Positions 58,019 to 64,000 of a stretch of 64,000 nt of DNA are shown here, piece by piece. Below the pieces are notes generated by a model. That model was given only the letters and a program-made list of their open reading frames with translations, searched no databases and had not been told where the DNA came from. A program made the translations under genes and the position numbers. The stretch covers positions 2,976,001 through 3,040,000 of the forward strand of contig LATX02000001.1 in assembly GCA_001466705.2 (NCBI GenBank), written 5' to 3'. The stretch comes from Moniliophthora roreri. Lineage: Eukaryota > Basidiomycota > Agaricomycetes > Agaricales > Marasmiaceae. Position 1 is the first letter of the stretch; every line of letters starts with the position of its first letter.

Positions 58019-59313
58019 TCAAGTTGAAACGTTGTAATCTTCTGCTGCGTTGTAAAAGTCTTCCATGATTCGCTTCTGAGCATCGGCTCCTTTCTCCGTC
58101 TATGAGGGTTGTTGAATTGACAGTCGGAACTTAGAACATTCAGACGTACCTCCGAGTCACCGATAGCACGAACAACAATGTATTTTCTACCAACCAAAAT
58201 CTCCTCCGTGATTTCACCGAACTCGGGGGTTGACTTGGTCGCTGCGAAGACAGCGTGTGAACCAGAGAGAGTGCAGCCGGCCTCTTGGGCAATCAGGGAG
58301 CCTGCACAGACATCCCAAGGCCAGCATCCAATCTCCCTGAGCAATTGATGAGCGGCGCAAACGTGTAACGATGGACACGTGAATCGTACCAATATAGATC
58401 CAAGCCACCTTGAGCAACCATCGCAAAATTCAATGCTGAACTTCCCAATGAACGGATAGAGTGTACCATGCGGCCCCCCGCCACGCCCGAGGAGGGATCA
58501 CCAGCGAGACGATGGAACGAGTCAGAACGTTTGGTCATGGGTGCGAGCGATCTATCGTTGCCCCATTCCACAGCTATGACGAGATAAGTAGACTGAAACG
58601 ACGAAAGAATGATACACGAACCAATCATTGCTTGGCCCAAAGACTCGAGGGGTTTAGGTGCCTTTGCGAGTGGTAATTTGACGGGAGTTGCGCCGTTCTG
58701 AGACAGATAAGAGCCCTGACCCTTGACGCCGGTGTACTTGAGCAGTGTCAGGAGAGAATTATGCACAAAGGAGGATAAAAGCTCACCAAAAGGTTAAGGA
58801 ATGGGTTGTAAATGACCCCGAGAACTGGGCGACGCTTGTAGATGAGTCCAAGGGAAATGCAGACCCAAGGGAAACCGTGTACGAAGTTGGTTGTGCCGTC
58901 TGGTAAAAAAGACGTGAATCGCCATGTAAGGTGTAGAGACAAGGGGAATCACCAATTGGATCAACACAGTAAGTTGGTTCATCAGTCAGAGCAGAACGCG
59001 ACCCTGCAGCGTAGGATTCTTCTCCGATACTGAAAGTTCCCAAAATCAGGCCAATATCCGTTAACACAGCTGATACAACGCACAATTTGAACCCGGGATA
59101 CTTTGCGGCAATCTCCTTCTTCACCAGCTCCTCCACTTTGACGTCGTATTCGGTGACCAAATCCGTAGAGTTTTTCTTCAAGTCGACTGACGATCCTGCT
59201 GATCGGATGGCGGCACCTCCTTCTAGAATCAGCTCTCCCGCTGTGCTTGCCAAGGTGACAGTGAAATCGAGAATAGATTGGAGGTCCGAAGCGTTCAATT
59301 CTGGGGTAGACAT
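58019..59313 (-). CDS. Inositol monophosphatase family protein
   Basis: ATG 59311-59313 begins [20 protein letters not shown]. The spliced protein has [29 protein letters not shown] (GEE metal site), and [20 protein letters not shown], the DPIDGTxNF signature created across an intron that starts gtgattcc near 58950. It continues [40 protein letters not shown], and [18 protein letters not shown] (WDxAAG motif with W-D-V-C-A-G). The last exon reads [20 protein letters not shown] and ends at 58019. The enzyme is a Mg-dependent, Li-sensitive phosphatase releasing myo-inositol. Divergent with the proteasome gene (318 nt) and convergent with the helicase gene. Confidence 0.93.
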
Positions 59314-59631
59314 CGTGAAGGTTCAGAGAAGAAGATAATGACGAATTTTCGCTGATGCGCCATGGGATTCGTCGGAGTGATCATTGATTGTCCTTGCACG
59401 TTCGTCGACAGTAACAACTGGCCTGCTCTAAGTTCCCAAGATGTAAGAATTGAAGCTAGAAATAGTCCTTCTCTTGACAACTGCTGCGGAATGTAGGCTT
59501 AGCAGCCAGGTTTGCGTCTAGGGATGACTTGGGTTCTTGTCCGACCCTATCTCAGAATTCCCACGGCGGCCAACGCCTGTACGCGCGTCAAGTACAAGGA
59601 TACGCAAGCTCCATCTTAAGCCCTTACCACC
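59314..59631. promoter_or_regulatory. Shared divergent promoter region of phosphatase and proteasome alpha-5 genes
   Basis: 318 nt lie between the two start codons with no other gene, so both promoters must be here. No TATA box is evident. Confidence 0.6.
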
Positions 59632-60669
59632 ATGTTCTTAACGCGTTCAGAATACGGTACGGCCTCTACATTCTTCCATGAATATCTCTATATTGAATTA
59701 TTACAGACCGTGGTGTCAACACTTTCTCTCCAGAAGGACGATTGTTCCAAGGTGAAATTGATCAGTTTCCGAATTCCGAAGGCCTGCTCAGGATATATTA
59801 CAGTGGAGTATGCTATTGAAGCCATCAAGGTGCGTTGTACCTCATCACGAAACCATATTGGGGTATCTGAATCATACACTGCAGCTTGGTTCAACAACCG
59901 TTGGTATCAAAACAGAACATGGCGTTGTTCTTGCCGTCGAAAAGCGCGTCCAGTCACCCCTGCTTGAATCAAGTTCGATCGAGAAGATAATGGAGATCGA
60001 CCGTCACCTTGGTTGTGCAATGTCGGGACTTACAGCCGACGCACGAACAATGATCGACCACGCCAGAGTAACAGCTCAGAATCATGCATTCACTTATGAC
60101 GAGAAAATCAAGGTCGAAAGTGTCACGCAGGCGGTATGCGATCTGGCTTTGAGGTTCGGAGAGAGTGTACACGATGAGGATGCGATGATGAGTAGACCAT
60201 TTGGAGTGGCACTATTGATCGCTGGGATTGACGAGTTGGGACCTCAACTGTGAGTGTGTTCCCTGACTGCGAGATAAACCTTTAAGAAAGCCCTCAGATT
60301 CCACACCGATCCATCTGGGACGTTTGTGAAATATCAAGCGAAAGCCATTGGTTCTGGCTCCGAGGCTGCCCAAGCTGAACTGCAGGATAAGTGGTATTCG
60401 GTAAGTACAACGGCCTTCATCACAGTTAGCGACGACTCACCACATCCTTTAGCAAATGACACTCCAAGAGGCGCAGATATTGACCTTGCGGGTGTTGAAG
60501 CAAGTTATGGAGGAGAAGCTGGATCATCACAATGTACAGTTAGCACAGGTACGCCGGTCCACCCTCGCGTCTGTCTCCCTACTGACGCCATGGATGTCAG
60601 GTTACTCGAGAGAAAGGATTCGAGATCCTGGACGAGCAAAGTCTAAAACCAGTCATTGACCTCATGTAG
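59632..60669 (+). CDS. PUP2: 20S proteasome subunit alpha-5
   Basis: Exons 59632-59656, 59707-59751, 59804-59829 and from about 59885 onward join into [40 protein letters not shown] and [20 protein letters not shown]. They continue [53 protein letters not shown] and [20 protein letters not shown]. The [20 protein letters not shown] start and GVALLIAG are diagnostic of alpha-type subunits, and [11 protein letters not shown] with KRVQSPLLE identify alpha-5 (yeast Pup2). It forms part of the gated outer ring of the 20S core. About seven exons, with tiny first exons. Stop TAG at 60667-60669. Confidence 0.95.
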
Positions 60670-61618
60670 ATTACCTTTTCGATTTTTTGCTGCTGAACCA
60701 TCGCCTTTTCCAATCTCTGGGATCGATCCAACAAGCTGCAGGATCTTCCAGAAATCTCCTTGTATAGAAATCGCCTCGTTCCAAGTTCATCACTTTCGGT
60801 ATCTGTCGTCTCTTGCATAGTTGACCTTTCTGTCCGTTCTTCGCGAACTTAAGCTCGTGTTCTTGCTAGGGAAACCGATTTCTTCTGAGAAACAATCTAT
60901 CAGTGAACGACGTTCTTCAGGGGCACATCAATCACAGGTGGAGTGGCTCTATTGACGTGAAACGTTGTTTCTTCGATGCAGAAAGTTTCTCAACAGGGTT
61001 GACTTTCGAATGTAGCAATATCACAGACATAACTGGTCATGACCTCGGGAGCGTCGGCTCATGCAAAGGCTTATAGGTAACTAGGTCACAGTGAAACGAT
61101 CGACTATGCCATTCCACAGGCGGCTAAACTAAGTTTTACATTCTAGCGGCTCGCACCGAGGTGCTGGGATAGCATAGGAGCATAAGGCATAACCATAACC
61201 GAATTTGGGAGGGTTCGTCCTCGGTGGTGTGCTGCCACGTTTATTGGGGCCTCGTGTTTCATCCTCCGTCATCCCACCCCACCGCTTCTCTCTTCAAGGT
61301 TCCTTCCATCTGCTCTCCGGATTATCTACGCTTCTGCGCTCCCTTTGTCCATTCACATGTTCTTGTTGCAGCAGCGAAATTATGATAATGGTGATTCGTT
61401 TTAATGGGACATTCGCTTGGATTCGGATGTACAGATGGGTCGAATCCCACCTTGATCGCGCATCCCCAAGGTCTTGGATCGGAACTTACCCCAGCTACTT
61501 CCCGTTTCGACAACAGCCCTATCATCTGCATACATAACCCTCACTTCGCATCACTTATCCTTCGAGTTCTCCCTCTTACTCATCTTCGCCCCCAGCCCAA
61601 CCTAGAGTTCTCTCAGTT
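60670..61618. other. Intergenic stretch
   Basis: 3' flank of the proteasome gene and sequence upstream of the F-box-type fragment. No intact gene or RNA gene was recognised. The 5' part of the fragment's ancestor may lie here beyond recognition. Confidence 0.45.
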
Positions 61619-62130
61619 GTGAGTCAGCACACGACAGACGAAGTTGGACCCCGAATTCTAGGCCCCGAGTCGCAGAAACTCCACTCGGGATATGATACTT
61701 CAGAGGATCTTTTCCAATACCCTGCTTCTTTGCCCCGACTCCACACACTTTACATCCGGGGTGAATCTGCTCATGCCTTCGCGAGCATGTTCAGCCAGGA
61801 GCTCGCTCCGAAGCCTACTCTAGTTCCTTTCCCTACATTGCAGACCGTCATCCTCGGAGACGTCGACTTTGATCCCAAATCTGCCAAATCCGAAATCTTC
61901 TTCGTCGATTCTCTCATCAAAGGTTTCAAGAATCTATCCCAACGAGGAACGAAGCTTCACACTTGATGTTCGTAATGGCAGTCACTGTCGGCCACTTCTT
62001 AGCGAAAGTGCGGATAAGAGCAACAAGCTGAAGGTAGTGGTGCAGACATTGAAGTGGGATGGGAGAGAGATGTCCGATCGGCAGTACTGTGATCGTTATG
62101 TTATGATTCAGATGATAGCGACTATTTTTG
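61619..62130 (+). pseudogene. Fragment of an agaric F-box/LRR-type protein
   Basis: No ATG start. The first frame reads LPRLHTLYIRGESAHAFASM, FPTLQTVILGDVDFDPKSAK and FFVDSLIKGFKNLSQRGTKL, then stops at 61964-61966 in KLHT-stop. The second frame resumes at once with LDVRNGSHCRPLLSES and KLKVVVQTLKWDGREM. A lost base or two at the TTGATG junction broke the frame. The LxxLxxLxL spacing with a terminal VVVQTLKWDG-type strand resembles the C-terminal part of the large F-box families of agarics; the F-box itself is absent. It ends shortly before the convergent SQS1 stop at 62203. Confidence 0.6.
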
Positions 62131-62202
62131 CTGTTAGTGCTTTCAGGATTTTGTACGATAACATTGGCGGCAGGAGTCACTCATTTATTGCGTCTGTAAT
62201 TA

Positions 62203-64000
62203 TCAACGGTCTCTACTCGCTCCCAAACCCAACTTCGTGATCTTCATTACGGCTTTTAGTGGATCTTTCAAACCTTCACCACTGCTCTGTAGACCTATGC
62301 GGTCACCCTCGGTCCAGCCCATTCCCGCCAAGAGTCGGAATCCAATGTTAGTTTCGGTCAACTTGGGTGCAGCCTGCGCCAGCTGTCAGTCAGTATTCAC
62401 ACTGTAAAAGCCACAACGGTTACCTTTCCAACTTCGTCGCCCTCTCTTATCTTAGTGGGCTTTCCTTTTCCATTGCCCCTCCGACTTCCTACATCGATCC
62501 CTGCGGCAAACTCGATACCTCGCGCTCTGCCCATTCTGACAACCTTCCCAACCTTATTCTCATCAATCCGACCCTCTGCACTCCTCTTTGTCTTGCTCAA
62601 CGTTGTGAACCTATCTCGTCCATTCCCTTTGGAAAGGCTCTTCAGCCCGAAAGCTATTGCAAGCTCATGTACCATCTTCCTAGTCTCCTTTGCGCAAGGC
62701 GGTAGAGACATGCTCTGCTTGCCATCGTCGTCCAAGAATCTTCGGATCTGCTGCACCAACGTCGAAATATCGATAACTCGGTTATCCAGGGAGAGGGAAT
62801 GAGCGCGTTCTTCAAGCTTTCTGGCCTTCTTGCCTCCTTTTCTGGGTGACAGTGGATCAGCGGCAGCCAAAAGTCTTTCCATCTCCCTCTCTCGTTTCTT
62901 TGCAGCCTTCTTCTGACGGTCGGATTCCCAGAGAGCGGCGAGATCCGGAGGAAGGTGTTTGGACTTGTTCTTGCGTTTTCCTAAGTCGAGTGTTAAGATA
63001 ATTGGTTAGGGCGGCACAATGAAAACGCACCAGCTTTCGGCATCCACTCCGCTATACTCAGGTCATCTTCGAAACCAAAATCATCGTCAAAGTCGAAATC
63101 TCCATCGCGAACGGCTCGGAATAGTCTGTTACGGGCTTTACGGTCGCGGCTATTGAGGATATCAGCATGCTCGTCGAGTAATTCCTATAGCCGGGTGAGA
63201 ATAGAAGGACAGCACGAATGAAATAGAGACGAACCCCAATCTCGGCAATGAAATCATCATCTTCCTCTGCCCACGTTTTCTTGCGATAAAACTCTTCGTC
63301 ATCCGAATCCTCCATATCTTCATAGAACTCCTGTGTATCTGCCTTCGCTTTACCTTTGCCCTTGTCCTTCTGAGATTGCTTTCGTAGCCGCTCAAGCCGA
63401 GCTTGGAAACTTGACTTGGGGCTTTCGCCTTCGTCGTCTTCACTATATTCGTCCTCGTCATCTTCACCAATGAACACACGTTCCTCAGCATCCAGTTCCA
63501 TCTCCACTTCCACATCTTCCCCTTCATCCTCTTCCTCTTCGTCATCGTCATCGTCGCTCATGGCATAATATTCCTCCCGAACCCTATTTGCGTTTTCAGC
63601 ATCCAAATCCTCCTTGGTCATATGCTCCCTATTAATCCCATTCACGAAGGATTTCATCGCTTCAGTGTCCAGCTCCAGTTCGGGATCTACGTCCATACCC
63701 TCTGCTCCTAATATCACCTCTCCTTTGTTCTTTTTCTTCTTCTGAGACACAACATGCAACGTTTTAGTCGCCTCATCAACCCGTACTTCTTCCTCTTCAC
63801 TTTCCCATTCAGAATCCGACCCTGATTCTGTACCCCAGTCAATGTCGGAGTCGCCTTTTCGACCACGGCCTCTCCACAACTGGCGTTCTGATACCGCAAT
63901 ACCACGGTCTGCAAAGCTACCTCTACCTTTCTTGCTCTCTGTTCTACGAGCCCATTGCACACGATGTCGGTGTTTCATACGCGCTGAGACAGGTGTACGT
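62203..64000 (-). CDS. SQS1: SQS1-type R3H and G-patch protein (5' end beyond window)
   Basis: The minus frame enters from the right edge (RTPVSARMKHRHRVQWARRT), so the ATG at 63976-63978 is probably internal. A long acidic region follows (DSDIDWGTESGSDSEWESEE; runs of D/E at 63440-63560). After introns come ELLDEHADILNSRDRKARNR, DDFGFEDDLSIAEWMPKA and KHLPPDLAALWESDRQKKAA. Then an R3H domain (SLPPCAKETRKMVHELAIAF, GLKSLSKGNGRDRFTTLSKT). The final exon is a G-patch: TNIGFRLLAGMGWTEGDRIG, LQSSGEGLKDPLKAVMKITK, ending GLGASRDR and TGA at 62203-62205. In yeast Sqs1/Pfa1 the G-patch activates the helicase Prp43 in ribosome biogenesis and splicing. The domain order fits that family well. Confidence 0.9.

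Noticed and set aside
61425..61460. tRNA T-arm-like gggtcgaatccc
   Set aside because: No matching acceptor stem, D-arm or anticodon arm could be folded around it.

Overview
The window is nuclear DNA of a filamentous basidiomycete, probably an Agaricomycete. Genes are broken by many short introns (about 50-60 nt, mostly GT-AG), spacing is compact, and the gene content fits: a glucuronoyl esterase with a fungal cellulose-binding module, agaric-style NACHT NTPase, a very large UvrD-type (TRANK1-like) helicase, and fungal THO, proteasome and SQS1 genes. Gene models below were spliced by eye; exon junctions are given where the translated protein made them clear.

Layout. 1-0.6 kb: 5' part of a GCK-III/STE20 kinase (minus, runs off the left edge). 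2.3-4.3 kb: Mn-type cation diffusion facilitator (minus) with a 7-nt microexon. 5.8-7.5 kb: a decayed acyl-CoA oxidase-like gene (minus). 8.5-10.1 kb: glucuronoyl esterase GE1 with C-terminal CBM1 (minus). 11.1-12.7 kb: queuosine-salvage protein (minus). 14.0-15.6 kb: MOSC/mARC-like protein (plus). 16.0-19.3 kb: CreB/USP46-type deubiquitinase (plus). 20.2-23.8 kb: two tandem paralogous mucin-like single-pass membrane proteins (plus). 24.0-25.3 kb: unrecognised membrane protein (minus).

26.1-33.5 kb is a large inverted repeat: two nearly identical MFS sugar transporters face each other across a 1.46-kb spacer that holds gene relics. Just beyond lies a second glucuronoyl esterase, GE2 (34.8-36.1 kb, plus, no CBM1), an inverted older copy of GE1 including its promoter, then a PA-domain-like secreted/GPI protein (36.9-37.9 kb). 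This carbohydrate-related block has been reshaped by repeated duplication.

38-42 kb: THO complex subunit 1 and UDP-glucose 4-epimerase (plus). 42.7-45.1 kb: NACHT NTPase carrying a one-base frameshift between Walker A and Walker B. 45.4-49.2 kb: a tandem duplication of a unit made of an unrecognised gene plus a RidA-family gene; the unrecognised gene is decayed in the second unit. 49.8-58.0 kb: giant UvrD-like helicase/TPR protein (plus). 58.0-60.7 kb: inositol monophosphatase and proteasome alpha-5 as a divergent pair. 61.6-62.1 kb: F-box-type gene fragment. 62.2 kb to the right edge: SQS1 (R3H plus G-patch; minus, 5' incomplete).

Functional links: GE1/GE2 and the two sugar transporters could act together in plant cell wall use (ester cleavage outside, sugar uptake at the membrane); the epimerase would feed sugar-nucleotide interconversion. 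This is inference from adjacency. I saw no convincing tRNA, rRNA, CRISPR array or intact transposon. The most unusual observations are the inverted transporter pair with its relic-filled spacer, the two esterase copies that differ by the cellulose-binding module, the 7-nt and 14-nt microexons, four GC-AG introns, and the paired membrane proteins with conserved cytosolic tails.
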